Below are positions 1 to 8,875 of a stretch of DNA of 64,000 nucleotides, piece after piece; positions within the stretch are counted from its first letter, which is position 1, and the number at the start of each line of letters is the position of its first letter. Both the position numbers and the translations under genes were made by a program. Source of the DNA: Acrocarpospora macrocephala (lineage in GTDB: Bacteria > Actinomycetota > Actinomycetes > Streptosporangiales > Streptosporangiaceae); the NCBI RefSeq assembly GCF_009687865.1, contig NZ_BLAE01000053.1, positions 1 to 64,000 of the forward strand. The letters are read 5' to 3'. The notes beneath the pieces are model-generated. The model was not told the DNA's origin. It ran no database searches and saw only the letters and a program-made list of their open reading frames with translations.

Positions 1-716
1 AGGGTGGGGTCCTCGTTGAGGATGGCGAGGTGCAGGTCGCGGAGTTCGGCGCCGGGGTCCAGGCCGAGGGTGTCGTCGAGGTGGCGCTGGGCGTGCAGGT
101 AGGTGTCCAGGGCCTCGGGGCGGCGGCCGGAACGGTAGAGGGCCGTCATCAGCTGGGCGGTCAGGTGCTCGCGTAACGGATTGCGGGCGGTCAGATCGGT
201 GAGCTCGTCGATGATCTCGTGGTGGTGGCCGAGTTCGAGTTCCAGGTCGAAGCGGCGTTCCCAGGCGAGGAGGCGGCGTTCGGTGTAGCGGTGGGCGGCG
301 GCGGCCAGGGGCGCGCTGTCCAGGTGGGCGAAAGGCTCGCCGCGCCACTCCTGGAGCGCCGTGCGCAGGATGTCGGCCGCTTTCTGGACGTCGGGCGCGT
401 GGCCGGCCTGGGCTACCAGGCTGTCGAACACGTGCGCGTCCAGCCGGTCGTGGCCCAGGTTCAGGCGGTACGCCCCGGGCAGGGTCTCGATCACCGGGCC
501 CAGGGCCTTGCGGAGGTTGCCCACGCAGATCTGGATCTGGGTTCTGGCGGTGCGCGGGGGCGTGTCCCAGATCGCGTCGACGATCTGGTCGAACGGCACG
601 GGGGTGCCGTCCGCGAGCAGGAGCAGCCCGAGGATCACCTGCTGGCGGCGTCCGCCGATGTCCACGGGCACGCCGTCGCGGTGGACCGTGAGCCGGCCGA
701 GGATCGCGTAGTTCAC
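1..716 (-). CDS. SARP/BTAD-family transcriptional regulator (3' end beyond window)
   Basis: The minus strand reads open from a GTG at 716 to the window edge (about 238 residues visible, C-terminus missing). The start encodes MNYAILGRLTVHRDG, an OmpR-type winged-helix DNA-binding domain (residues ~1-95, ending in NLRKALG). A bacterial transcriptional activator (BTAD) TPR-like domain follows, with segments such as EWRGEPFAHLD, RLLAWERRFDLELELG and MTALYRSGRRPEAL. This is the SARP/AfsR layout; whether an NB-ARC/TPR extension follows cannot be seen. SARPs usually activate nearby genes by binding direct repeats at promoters. Here the gene diverges from a small secreted peptide gene across a ~240-nt spacer that contains repeated GGGGACG motifs. 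The ribosome binding site is weak, so the start is moderately certain. Confidence 0.85.
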   Translation of the reverse strand, partial: MNYAILGRLTVHRDGVPVDIGGRRQQVILGLLLLADGTPVPFDQIVDAIWDTPPRTARTQIQICVGNLRKALGPVIETLPGAYRLNLGHDRLDAHVFDSLVAQAGHAPDVQKAADILRTALQEWRGEPFAHLDSAPLAAAAHRYTERRLLAWERRFDLELELGHHHEIIDELTDLTARNPLREHLTAQLMTALYRSGRRPEALDTYLHAQRHLDDTLGLDPGAELRDLHLAILNEDPT

Positions 717-890
717 ATCATTCGGACGAACAGCGCGCGCGATTTGCTACCCAGCAGATCATCCGGGGGCGACAGTCCGGGGGATTGGGCGAATTATCCG
801 GTTTCACCGATGAAAGTTTCATGTGTTGGGCGGGCGCGATAGCGGCATGAAAGCGCCGCGGTTAGCGGGATATTTCAGCATTTCCGTGCG

Positions 891-936
891 GGGGACGAAG
901 TCCCTCGCCTTCGGGGACGTCAGCTTCGGGGACGTC
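891..936 (+). promoter_or_regulatory. Three GGGGACG direct repeats, possible SARP operator
   Basis: GGGGACG occurs at 891-897, 913-919 and 928-934. The last two lie inside a longer repeated CTTCGGGGACGTC (909-921, 924-936). The first spacing is 22 nt, two helical turns, as known for SARP heptamer repeats; the second is 15 nt. They end about 20 nt before the start of the small secreted peptide gene. Binding by the divergent SARP is inference. Confidence 0.4.
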
Positions 937-955
937 GGAGAGCATAGGAGAACTT

Positions 956-1180
956 GTGCGCAAAATCGCCAAGATGGCTGCCGCGCTGGGGATCGGAGTC
1001 AGCACCCTGGCATTGACGGCCACGCCCGCCCTGGCGGCCGGCTACCACATCTACGGGACCTGGCCGGTCAACCAGTCCCAGTCCTGCTACTACGCCGAGT
1101 ACTACCACCCGGACGCGCCGGGGCACCCTGACTTCTGCCAGGTCATCGGCGACCAGATCCACCTCTTCGTCTGGTATTAA
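956..1180 (+). CDS. Small secreted peptide with one Cys pair, unknown function
   Basis: A 74-residue protein starts at GTG 956 with an AGGAG ribosome site at 946-950. Residues 1-27 form a clear Sec signal peptide: MRKIAKMAAALG, a hydrophobic core, then TATPALA with an A-x-A cleavage site. The mature ~46-residue peptide is rich in Tyr, His, Asp and Trp. It has two cysteines (in SQSCYYAEYYH and PDFCQV) that could form one disulfide. I do not recognise a family. It is divergent from a SARP gene and probably part of its regulon, given the GGGGACG repeats in front of it. A structural, antimicrobial or signalling role is possible, but nothing in the sequence decides between these. Confidence 0.7.
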   Translation: MRKIAKMAAALGIGVSTLALTATPALAAGYHIYGTWPVNQSQSCYYAEYYHPDAPGHPDFCQVIGDQIHLFVWY

Positions 1181-1282
1181 CTAGAAAGTCGTGATCTGGA
1201 CCGCCGCAGCGGTGATTAGCCTGGTCAGCGGCTATGCGGCTGTCTATGGGACGGGTTTCTGGTTAATCTAGGCCATATCCCA

Positions 1283-1315
1283 ACGGCCGCCGGTGTCGCC
1301 CACGCCGGCGGTCGT
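1283..1315. terminator. GC-rich hairpin between the convergent peptide gene and coaA
   Basis: ACGGCCGCCGG (1283-1293) pairs with CCGGCGGTCGT (1305-1315) with one mismatch and an 11-nt loop. It lies directly beyond the coaA stop and ends in TTT on the plus strand, so it could serve both convergent genes. Confidence 0.5.
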
Positions 1316-1316
1316 T

Positions 1317-2276
1317 TCAGCTCCTGCGGAGGCGTACGCGGGTGACGGAGTGGTCGGCGCCCTTGCGGAGGATCAGGCCCGCGCGGCCGCGGGTGGGGGC
1401 GATGTTCTCGACCAGGTTGCGCTCGTTGATGTCGCGCCAGACGTTGCGGGCGAACGTGGTGGCCTCGGCTTCGGACAGGTCGGCCAGGAATTTGAAATAC
1501 GACTTCGGGTCGGCGAACGCGGTGGCGCGGAGCTGGTGGAAGCGGGCCACATACCAGGTACGGATGTCCTCGATGCGGGCGTCGACGTAGATGGAGAAGT
1601 CGAAATAGTCGTTGACGGCCAGGGCGGTCGGGGGCGCGGGCTGGAGCACATTGAGCCCCTCGACAATAAGGATGTCCGGATTTTTCACCACTTGCTGGGC
1701 ACCCGGGATGATGTCGTATTCGAGGTGGCTGTAGACGGGGGCAGTGACCTCGGGTTTTCCCGCTTTCACGTCGGCGACGAAACGCACCAGCGCCCGGCGG
1801 TCATAGCTTTCCGGGAAGCCCTTGCGGTGCATGATGTCGCGCTCGGTCAGCACCTGGTTGGGGTAGAGGAAGCTGTCGGTGGTGATCAGCTCCACCTTGG
1901 GGTGCTCCGGCCAGCGGGCCAGCAGCGTGTGCAGCAGCCGCGCGGTGGTGGACTTCCCGACGGCCACGCTGCCCGCGATCCCCAGAATGTACGGCGGCGG
2001 CGCGGTGTCGTCCCCCAGGAACGTGCCGATGGCCGTCCCCCGCTGCCGGGCCCCGGTGAAGTGCAGGTTCAGCAGCCGGGTCAGCGGCAGGTAGATGTCG
2101 GTGACCTCGGCCAGGTCGATCGGATCGTCGATCCCGCGCAGCTCCTCCAGTTCGGCCTCGGTCAGCGTGAGCGGCGTGTTCCGCCGCAATCCCCGCCACT
2201 GTTCCCGGCTGAGCTCGACGTACGCGTCCCCGACTGCCACGCCGCCCAACATTACCGACGCGTCCCCGTACGACAT
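1317..2276 (-). CDS. coaA: Type I pantothenate kinase
   Basis: The 319-residue protein is the usual length of prokaryotic type I pantothenate kinase (CoaA), which phosphorylates pantothenate with ATP in the first step of coenzyme A synthesis. The P-loop [12 protein letters not shown] is at residues 99-110. Family blocks [55 protein letters not shown] and FDFSIYVDA follow in order. ATG 2276 was chosen; an in-frame ATG nine codons in is an alternative. The gene stands alone and is divergent from the PhoX-like gene. Confidence 0.96.
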   Translation of the reverse strand: MSYGDASVMLGGVAVGDAYVELSREQWRGLRRNTPLTLTEAELEELRGIDDPIDLAEVTDIYLPLTRLLNLHFTGARQRGTAIGTFLGDDTAPPPYILGIAGSVAVGKSTTARLLHTLLARWPEHPKVELITTDSFLYPNQVLTERDIMHRKGFPESYDRRALVRFVADVKAGKPEVTAPVYSHLEYDIIPGAQQVVKNPDILIVEGLNVLQPAPPTALAVNDYFDFSIYVDARIEDIRTWYVARFHQLRATAFADPKSYFKFLADLSEAEATTFARNVWRDINERNLVENIAPTRGRAGLILRKGADHSVTRVRLRRS

Positions 2277-2363
2277 CGACCGGCCACCGAATTGGCGAGA
2301 TCTGCCATATAGCCCTACTTCGCAGGGACATTAACGTTTCGTGAACGACGGAGGGAGTCTCGG

Positions 2364-3788
2364 ATGGACCGGCGCAAATTCCTGACGGCTTCGGCGGCTT
2401 CGGCCGGGGTGGCGATGTTCGGCGGACCCTTCGCCGGCGTCGCGGCCGCGGGCGAGCGGGGCACCCTGACCCACGGCGCGGACTACGGCCCGCTGGGACC
2501 CGTGCCCGACCTGCGCGACGGCGTGGTCCGCCTGCAGCTGCCCGCCGGATTCACGTACCGCTCGTTCAACCCGGTCGGGGAGGCGTTCACCGAGGGCGGC
2601 CTGACCCCGGGCCGCCACGACGGCATGGCCGCCTTCCGCGGCCCCAAGGGCAGCACCATCCTGGTACGCAACCACGAGGTCAACGGCCCGGTAGGCGCCT
2701 TCGGCGACGTGTCACACGCGTACGACACCGCGGCGGGCGGCGGCACCGCCACGCTCCGCGTCACCCGGTACGGCGAGCTGATCAAGAGCGCCGCCAGCCT
2801 CAACGGCACCCAGATGAACTGCTCCGGCGGCCCGATGCCCTGGGGCGCCTGGGTCACCTGCGAGGAGACCGTCAACGGCCCCGACGTCGGCAACGACTTC
2901 ACCGGCGCCGACAACACGCTGCTCAAGCAGAAGCACGGCTACATCTTCGAGGTTCCGCTCGACCGCGCCGCCGGCCGCAGGCCGATCCGCTCGGCCGGCC
3001 GGTTCGCGCACGAGTCGGCCGCCTTCGACCCGAGAACCGGCGCCATCTACCTGACCGAGGACAACTTCGGCTTCGCCTCCGGTTTTTACCGCTACCTCCC
3101 GCCGAAGAACCCCCTCAAGGCCGGCCGCATCCTCGACGGCGGCAAGCTCCAGATGCTGGCCGTCAAGAACGCCCCCGGCAAGGACCTCTCGGTCGGCCTG
3201 CCCGCCGGCGCGAGCTTCCAGGCCACCTGGGTCACCATCGACGACCCCGACCCGACGTTCACCACCAAGCCCACCAACGACGAGGCCATCCAGTACGTCG
3301 GCAAGCAGGGCCGGGCCAAGGGCGCGGCGCTCTTCTCCCGCCTGGAGGGCGCGGTCTACGACTCGGGCACGATCTACTTCGTCTCCACCCAGGGCGGCGC
3401 GACGGCCGCGGGCGACACCCCGCCGTCGGGTTTCGGCAAGGGCCGCGGCCAGATCTTCGCCTACGACACCTGGAGCGACCGCCTCCGCCTGGTCTACGAG
3501 TCGCCCGGTTCGCTCGTGCTGGACCTGCCCGACAACGTCACCACCAGCAAGCGCGGCACCCTGGTGCTCTGCGAGGACGGCGGCGGCGACAACTACCTGC
3601 GCGGCCTTACCAGGCGCGGCGAGATCTTCGACTTCAGCCGCCTGATGCCGGTCTCCGGCGACTCGGGCGCCGAATTCGCCGGCAGCACGTTCGGTCCCGA
3701 CGGGCACACCCTGTTCGTGAACGTGCAGTCCTCCCAGGGTGTCTCGTTCGCCATCTGGGGCCCGTGGCACAAGGGCGGGTTCTACTAA
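2364..3788 (+). CDS. PhoX-family (DUF839) exported phosphatase-like protein
   Basis: The 474-residue protein begins MDRRKFLTASAASAGVAMFGG, a twin-arginine signal with cleavage near residue 30, so the folded protein is probably exported by Tat. The rest matches the PhoX/DUF839 beta-propeller family: VRNHEV, MPWGAWVTCEET, KHGYIFEVP, HESAAFDPRTGAIYLTEDN, SGFYRYLP, LCEDGGGDNYLRGLT and FAGSTFGPDGHTLFVNVQ. PhoX enzymes are Ca/Fe-dependent alkaline phosphatases, but many DUF839 proteins are uncharacterised, so the activity is inferred. A good ribosome site (GGAGGG) lies about 10 nt upstream of the ATG. It is monocistronic. Confidence 0.88.
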   Translation: MDRRKFLTASAASAGVAMFGGPFAGVAAAGERGTLTHGADYGPLGPVPDLRDGVVRLQLPAGFTYRSFNPVGEAFTEGGLTPGRHDGMAAFRGPKGSTILVRNHEVNGPVGAFGDVSHAYDTAAGGGTATLRVTRYGELIKSAASLNGTQMNCSGGPMPWGAWVTCEETVNGPDVGNDFTGADNTLLKQKHGYIFEVPLDRAAGRRPIRSAGRFAHESAAFDPRTGAIYLTEDNFGFASGFYRYLPPKNPLKAGRILDGGKLQMLAVKNAPGKDLSVGLPAGASFQATWVTIDDPDPTFTTKPTNDEAIQYVGKQGRAKGAALFSRLEGAVYDSGTIYFVSTQGGATAAGDTPPSGFGKGRGQIFAYDTWSDRLRLVYESPGSLVLDLPDNVTTSKRGTLVLCEDGGGDNYLRGLTRRGEIFDFSRLMPVSGDSGAEFAGSTFGPDGHTLFVNVQSSQGVSFAIWGPWHKGGFY

Positions 3789-3886
3789 TGGGAAAGTTGC
3801 TAAATGGACTGCCACTACGGTCCTGACCAAGCGCGACAGTGGCGTGGCAGTCTGATGAGCAGGTTTCCCGTTAGTAAAGTGAGGTA

Positions 3887-4237
3887 GTGATCATCGGCAT
3901 CGGGGTGGATCTTGTGGATGTGGCCAGGTTCGCGGCCACGATCGAACGAACGCCCGGCCTGCTCACCCGCCTCTTCACGGCGGACGAGCAGGCCGAGCCC
4001 GTGCATTCGCTGGCCGCCCGCTTCGCGGCCAAGGAAGCCGTGGCCAAGGCGCTGGGCGCGCCGGCCGGGCTTTCCCATCTGGACGCCGAGGTCCGCAAGG
4101 ATCCGGAGGGCCGCCCGTCGCTGCACGTCGGCGGCCGGGCGGGCGAGCTCGCCACCTCGCTCGGGGTGGTCAGCTGGCACGTCTCGCTCAGCCACGACGG
4201 CGGTTTCGCCCTGGCGTACGTGATCGCCGAAGGCTGA
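3887..4237 (+). CDS. acpS: Holo-[acyl-carrier-protein] synthase
   Basis: This 116-residue protein of typical AcpS length transfers 4'-phosphopantetheine from CoA to acyl carrier protein. The Mg-binding IGVDLVDV motif is at residues 4-11, the RFAAKEAVAKALG helix at ~45-57, and the HVSLSHDGGFALAYVI core at ~98-113. It starts at GTG 3887 with GAGG just upstream. It opens the conserved acpS-nnr-alr series. The 98-nt gap before it shows no obvious feature. Confidence 0.95.
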   Translation: MIIGIGVDLVDVARFAATIERTPGLLTRLFTADEQAEPVHSLAARFAAKEAVAKALGAPAGLSHLDAEVRKDPEGRPSLHVGGRAGELATSLGVVSWHVSLSHDGGFALAYVIAEG

Positions 4238-4281
4238 CGTGGCGGATGGCTTCGGTGATCGACTGCGGCTAGCGTCGAAAC

Positions 4282-5733
4282 ATGCGGACCGCCTACACCT
4301 CTGACCAGATCAGGACGGCCGAGCGGGCGCTCATGGCCACCGTGCCGGAGGGCACGCTGATGCGCCGGGCCGCGACCGGGCTGAGCGTCGTCTGCGCGGG
4401 CCTGCTGCCCGGCGTGTACGGCTCGCGCGTGGTCCTGCTGGTCGGCAGCGGCGACAACGGCGGCGACGCGCTCTACGCGGGAGCCCGGCTGGCCCGGCGG
4501 GGGGCGCGGGTGGAGGCGATCCTGGCCGGTTCGCGTACGCACGCGGGCGGGCTGGCCGCGTTGCTTGACGCCGGTGGGCGGACGGCCGGGACGGACGTCA
4601 TCGAGCAGGCCGATCTGATCGTGGACGGCCTGGTCGGGATCGGGGGCGCGGGGGAGCTGCGGGAGCCGTACCGGACCCTGGCGCTGGCGGCCGAGGGCGC
4701 GCCGGGGCTGGTGGTGGCCGTGGACGTGCCCAGCGGGGTGGACGCGAGCACCGGGCGCGTGGACGGGGTGGCGGTGCGGGCGCAGCTGACGGTGACGTTC
4801 GGGGCGTGCAAGAACGGGCTGCTGGTCGATCCGGGGAAGTCGTTCTGCGGGCCGGTCGAACTGGTGGACATCGGGCTGGGGCCGTACCTGCCGGATCCGG
4901 ACGTGGCTTCGCTGACCGATGACGATGTGGCGGATCTGCTGCCCAGGCCGGAGGCCGAGTCGGACAAGTACCGGCGTGGGGTGATCGGGATCGTCGCCGG
5001 GAGTGATCGGTTCACCGGGGCGGCGGTGCTCGCGGTCGGGGGCGCCATCCGGGCCGGGGCCGGTCTGGTGCGTTTCGCGAGCGCGGAGACGGCCGTGCGG
5101 CAGGTGCGGAACCGCTGGCCGGAGGCGGTCACGACCGTGCTGGACGGTCCTTCGGTGGCCGAGGTCGGGCGGGTGCAGGCGTGGGTGCTCGGGCCCGGGA
5201 TGGGCACCGGGGAGGAGGCCGTGGCGCTCGCCAGGGCCGTGCTGGCCACCGACGAGCCCGTGCTGGTGGACGCCGACGGTTTGACCATTCTGGCCAACGA
5301 TCGGGCGCTGTTGCGGCGCTCCGCGCCGACGGTGCTGACCCCGCACGCGGGCGAGCTGTCCCGGCTGCTGGACGTGCCCAGGGAGCGCGTCGAGGCGGCC
5401 AGGATGGAGCACGTCCGGCGCGCGGTCGCCGAACTCGGGGCGATCGTGCTGCTCAAGGGCTCCACCACGCTGATCGCGGAACAGGATCGCCCGGTTCGCG
5501 TGAACGCGACCGGCACGCCCTGGCTGGCCACGGGCGGGACCGGCGACGTGCTGTCCGGGATCGCGGGCACGCTGCTCTCCGGCGGCCTCAGCGGCTATGA
5601 CGCGGTGTCGTGTGCGGCACATTTGCATGGACTTGCCGCACAGGCCGCGTCGACCGGCATCTCCGGCGGACACGGGCCAATCGCCGCGATGGACGTGGCG
5701 ACGATGTTGCCCCAGGTCATCCGGAGTCTGTGA
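4282..5733 (+). CDS. nnr: Bifunctional NAD(P)H-hydrate epimerase / ADP-dependent dehydratase
   Basis: The 483-residue fused repair enzyme (NnrE-NnrD) restores damaged NAD(P)HX. The N-terminal epimerase half (1-~215) carries LVGSGDNGGDALYAGARLARRGA and VAVDVPSGVDASTG. The C-terminal dehydratase half (~225-483) has KYRRGVIGIVAGSDRFTGA, LTPHAGELSRLLD, VLLKGSTTLI and the GTGDVLSGI nucleotide/active-site loop. The length and domain order match the E. coli YjeF type. ATG 4282 lacks a strong ribosome site, but the N-terminus (YTSDQIRTAERALM) aligns with family starts. It is followed 40 nt later by alr. Confidence 0.95.
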   Translation: MRTAYTSDQIRTAERALMATVPEGTLMRRAATGLSVVCAGLLPGVYGSRVVLLVGSGDNGGDALYAGARLARRGARVEAILAGSRTHAGGLAALLDAGGRTAGTDVIEQADLIVDGLVGIGGAGELREPYRTLALAAEGAPGLVVAVDVPSGVDASTGRVDGVAVRAQLTVTFGACKNGLLVDPGKSFCGPVELVDIGLGPYLPDPDVASLTDDDVADLLPRPEAESDKYRRGVIGIVAGSDRFTGAAVLAVGGAIRAGAGLVRFASAETAVRQVRNRWPEAVTTVLDGPSVAEVGRVQAWVLGPGMGTGEEAVALARAVLATDEPVLVDADGLTILANDRALLRRSAPTVLTPHAGELSRLLDVPRERVEAARMEHVRRAVAELGAIVLLKGSTTLIAEQDRPVRVNATGTPWLATGGTGDVLSGIAGTLLSGGLSGYDAVSCAAHLHGLAAQAASTGISGGHGPIAAMDVATMLPQVIRSL

Positions 5734-5773
5734 GTTGGTCGCGGCCACCGGAGGCGGCTGCGAAAATTGACGG

Positions 5774-6931
5774 ATGGACATGCTGACTCCGGCCGAGGCC
5801 CGCGTGGATCTGGCGGCCATCCGCCACAACATCGGGCTGCTGGCCGCCAACGCGCCCGGCGCCGAACTGCTGGCCGCGGTCAAGGCCGATGCGTACGGGC
5901 ACGGGCTGGTCGCGTGCGCCCAGGCCGCGCTGGAGGGCGGCGCCACGCGGCTGGGGACGGCATATGTCCGGGAAGCCCTGGAGCTGCGCGCGGCCGGGGT
6001 CACCGCGCCCATCCTGGCGTGGATCATCCCGCCGGGGGAGCCGCTCGACGAGGCCGTGCGGCAGGACATCGAGCTGTCGGCGGGGGCTGACTGGCTCATC
6101 GACGAGATCGCGGCGGCCGCGCGGGCTACCGGGAAGACCGTTCCGGTTCAGCTCAAAGTGGACAGTGGCATGTCGCGGGGCGGGGCGCCGGTGGCCGCCT
6201 GGGGAGCGTTGGTGGATCGGGCGCTGGCCGTACAGGCGGAGGGGTTGATCAAGGTGACCGGCCTGTGGTCGCACTTCGCGTGTGCGGATATTCCAGGCCA
6301 TCCATCCATTGACGCCCAGCTCGCGGCGTTCGAGGACGCCGTCAAGCACGCCGAGCAGGCCGGCGTCTCCGGCGCGATCCGGCACATCGCCAACTCCGCC
6401 GCCATCTTCACCCTGCCGCAGGCCCGCTACGACCTGGTCCGCCCCGGCATCGCGGTGTACGGCCTGAGCCCCATCCCCGAACTCGGCGACTTCGACCTGG
6501 TCCCCGCCATGACGCTGGTCGCCCGCCTCGCCATGGTCAAGCGCGTCCCCGCGGGTTCAGGGGTCTCCTACGGCCACCTCTACCACACCGAACGCGAGAC
6601 CACGCTCGGCCTGGTGCCGCTGGGATACGCGGACGGGATCATGCGTGCCGGGACGAACCGCGCCGAAGTCCTGGCCGGAGGGCGGCGGCGCCGCGTCGCC
6701 GGGCGGGTCTGCATGGACCAGTTCACGCTGGATCTGGGCGACGACCCCGTCACCACGGGCGACGAAGTCATCCTGTTCGGCCCCGGATACGAAAATGAAC
6801 CGACATGTCAGGAATGGGCGGATTCCCTCGGCACGATCACTCATGAGATCGTGACCGGGATCGGATCCCGCGTGCCGCGTGTTCACCTCAACGTATGGCC
6901 GAGGGACGGGCGACGAGGAGATCGACAGTGA
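5774..6931 (+). CDS. alr: Alanine racemase
   Basis: The 385-residue PLP enzyme interconverts L- and D-alanine for peptidoglycan. The PLP lysine is K37 in AVKADAYGHG. The second catalytic tyrosine is Y266 in GVSYGHLY. The C-terminal beta domain carries RVCMDQFTLDLG. ATG 5774 is used (a second in-frame ATG lies six nt later). The stop overlaps the GTG of the next gene (GTGA), which suggests translational coupling with the hydrolase. Confidence 0.96.
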   Translation: MDMLTPAEARVDLAAIRHNIGLLAANAPGAELLAAVKADAYGHGLVACAQAALEGGATRLGTAYVREALELRAAGVTAPILAWIIPPGEPLDEAVRQDIELSAGADWLIDEIAAAARATGKTVPVQLKVDSGMSRGGAPVAAWGALVDRALAVQAEGLIKVTGLWSHFACADIPGHPSIDAQLAAFEDAVKHAEQAGVSGAIRHIANSAAIFTLPQARYDLVRPGIAVYGLSPIPELGDFDLVPAMTLVARLAMVKRVPAGSGVSYGHLYHTERETTLGLVPLGYADGIMRAGTNRAEVLAGGRRRRVAGRVCMDQFTLDLGDDPVTTGDEVILFGPGYENEPTCQEWADSLGTITHEIVTGIGSRVPRVHLNVWPRDGRRGDRQ

Positions 6932-7977
6932 CGGCACGGCGGACAGTCGGGATCGCGGGGGCCATCGTCGGTGCGGCCTCCGCCGGCGTGGCGGCGGGCA
7001 CGCTCGCCAAACGGTATGCGGTGGGCCGGATCCGGCTGCGCGTTGACCCGGAGGCGAACGAGCCCTTCGGCGAGCTACGCGGCCGGGAGACCACGCTCAC
7101 CACCTCGGACGGCCTGGAGATCCACGCCGAGGTGGACGGGCCGGAGGACGCGGAACTGACCGTCGTGTTGTGCCACGGCTACTGCCTGACCTCCGATTCG
7201 TGGCATTACCAGTGGCGGAACCTGCGGGATCGGTATCGGGTCGTGCTGTGGGATCAGCGCTGTCACGGGCAGTCCTCCCGGGCGGAGGCCGCCGACTGCA
7301 CGATCGACCGGCTGGGCGAGGATCTGGCCCTGGTGCTGTCGGAACTCGTGCCAGGGCCGTGCGTGCTGGTCGGCCACTCCATGGGCGGAATGACGATCAT
7401 GGCCCTGGCCGACCGGCGGCCGGAGCTGTTCGGGGATCGGGTGCGCGGCGTCGCGCTGATCTCGACCTCGGCCGGAAAACTCGCCGAGTTGAGCCTGGGG
7501 CTGCCGGCACTGGTGTCGAAAGTGGTGAACTTCGCCGTTCCCGGTGCGGTTTCGGTGATGCGCAAGCGGTCGGCCCTGGTGGATCGCGGTCGGCAGGTGG
7601 GCAACGACGTTTCCTTCCTGGCGCTGCGCCTGCTGGGCTTCGGTGACTCCAAGTCGGTCAGCCCGACCGTGGTCGACTTCGCCGAGTCGATGATCCGGGC
7701 CACCCCGTCCGAGGTGATCGCGGATTTCTATCCGGCGCTGATGTCGCATGACAAACTGACCGCGCTGGACGTCCTGAACAAGGTGCCGACCGCGATCGTG
7801 GTCGGCGAGCGCGACTGGCTCACCCCGCCCGACCACAGCCGCGCCATCGCCGCCGCCGTGCCGACGGCCGAGCTGACCTTGGTTCCGGGGACGTCGCATC
7901 TGGTGCAGTTGGAGCGGCCTGGCGTGGTGAACGACGCGCTGCGGGTGCTGCTCGAACGAGCCGCGAAACCTCAATAA
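6928..7977 (+). CDS. Alpha/beta hydrolase with N-terminal membrane segment
   Basis: This 349-residue alpha/beta-hydrolase fold protein has an oxyanion region LCHGYCLTSDSW, nucleophile elbow GHSMGG, acid region ERDWLTPP and catalytic His in PGTSHLVQLERP. A hydrophobic stretch near the N-terminus (VGIAGAIVGAASAGVAAGTLA) could anchor it or act as an export signal. I chose GTG 6928 because GAGGAG sits 7 nt upstream and it forms a GTGA overlap with alr; an in-frame ATG at 6895 would overlap alr by 37 nt. The substrate is unknown. Its place between alr and tsaE is common in actinomycetes and does not identify the reaction. Confidence 0.85.
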   Translation: MTARRTVGIAGAIVGAASAGVAAGTLAKRYAVGRIRLRVDPEANEPFGELRGRETTLTTSDGLEIHAEVDGPEDAELTVVLCHGYCLTSDSWHYQWRNLRDRYRVVLWDQRCHGQSSRAEAADCTIDRLGEDLALVLSELVPGPCVLVGHSMGGMTIMALADRRPELFGDRVRGVALISTSAGKLAELSLGLPALVSKVVNFAVPGAVSVMRKRSALVDRGRQVGNDVSFLALRLLGFGDSKSVSPTVVDFAESMIRATPSEVIADFYPALMSHDKLTALDVLNKVPTAIVVGERDWLTPPDHSRAIAAAVPTAELTLVPGTSHLVQLERPGVVNDALRVLLERAAKPQ

Positions 7978-8211
7978 GCGGATCCCCCGCGCCATGTCGT
8001 CTCATTGATCATGGAGCTCCCGCGTATGCCGTGACCATGTCTCGGCGGGGCGAGTTAGCCGATGGTAGCTCTTAGTGTTCAAATGATCGCGCTAGGGTAC
8101 CGACTCGGTGCCCGAGGGCCGCCGCGGCCGGGTCCGCTCCGCAGAGGCGCGCGTCATCGACCGCAGTGGCCTGGATTGGTCTGAACACCGACCTCAAAGG
8201 ACTGGGGATCA

Positions 8212-8754
8212 ATGGGCAAGACAGCATGGGTGAAGCCGGCCGTCGCGGCCGCCGCGCTGACGGCCGCCTTCGCGGCGGTCGGGGCTACCACCGCGCCGGC
8301 GTCGGCGACCACCGTCGCCTCGGAGCAGTCGTGTTTGGCGACGAAGAAGTTCGGCAGGACCTCATCGGGCTCGAGAATCGAGTTCACGCCCTGCGTGAAG
8401 ACCGACGGCAAGGTCATCGCCCTCGACCCCGGGGTGGCCTGCTTCGCGTACGGAATCTCCAGGGTGCACCGGCTCAAGGATTGCCGGGCCACGGGCGCGT
8501 GGTCCCTGTACAAGGACGGCGAGCGGGTCGCGTCGAGTTCCTCGAAGGACGCGAAGTACCCGGGGCCCGGCACCTACACCCTGACGGCCGACCTGCAGGG
8601 ATCAGGGAGCTGGCGGTTGAGCGACTCCCGGAACCGCAGCGGGTCCGTGCAGGTCAGCGCGGGCGGCTCGATGGAAGGGACGATCACGCTCACCGACTCG
8701 GTACGCACGCCGTCCAACTCTGACTCGCGTAAACGCATCCGTTCGTCGCGTTAG
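8212..8754 (+). CDS. Secreted protein of unknown function
   Basis: A 180-residue protein has a long Sec signal (residues 1-~33, ATTAPASA|TTV). The mature domain contains three or four cysteines (EQSCLATKK, FTPCVKTDG, VACFAYG, KDCRATG) and a beta-rich Ser/Gly segment ending in a basic tail (DSRKRIRSSR). I do not recognise a family. It starts at ATG 8212 about 11 nt after AAGGA. The 234 nt upstream contains the likely promoter, but I could not assign -35/-10 boxes with confidence. Confidence 0.65.
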   Translation: MGKTAWVKPAVAAAALTAAFAAVGATTAPASATTVASEQSCLATKKFGRTSSGSRIEFTPCVKTDGKVIALDPGVACFAYGISRVHRLKDCRATGAWSLYKDGERVASSSSKDAKYPGPGTYTLTADLQGSGSWRLSDSRNRSGSVQVSAGGSMEGTITLTDSVRTPSNSDSRKRIRSSR

Positions 8755-8875
8755 CGCTGGGCCTCGGTCTTCGCGGCTGGCAGCCGTCCGGCCAGCCGCG
8801 GGCCGTCGCGTACGTTGGGCGGTCGTCGCCAGGTGATGGTGTGATTGGGGGATGGACTCTGCGAATGGAGCTGGG

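Noticed and set aside
3871-6099. 742-codon minus-strand open frame opposite acpS, nnr and alr
   Set aside because: It is antisense to three clear housekeeping genes; the translation is His/Arg/Pro-rich without any domain. High-GC DNA gives such long shadow frames.
8071-8098. Promoter boxes before the secreted protein at 8212
   Set aside because: Candidate TTAGTG/TAGGGT boxes are poor and spaced 15 nt; not convincing enough to list.
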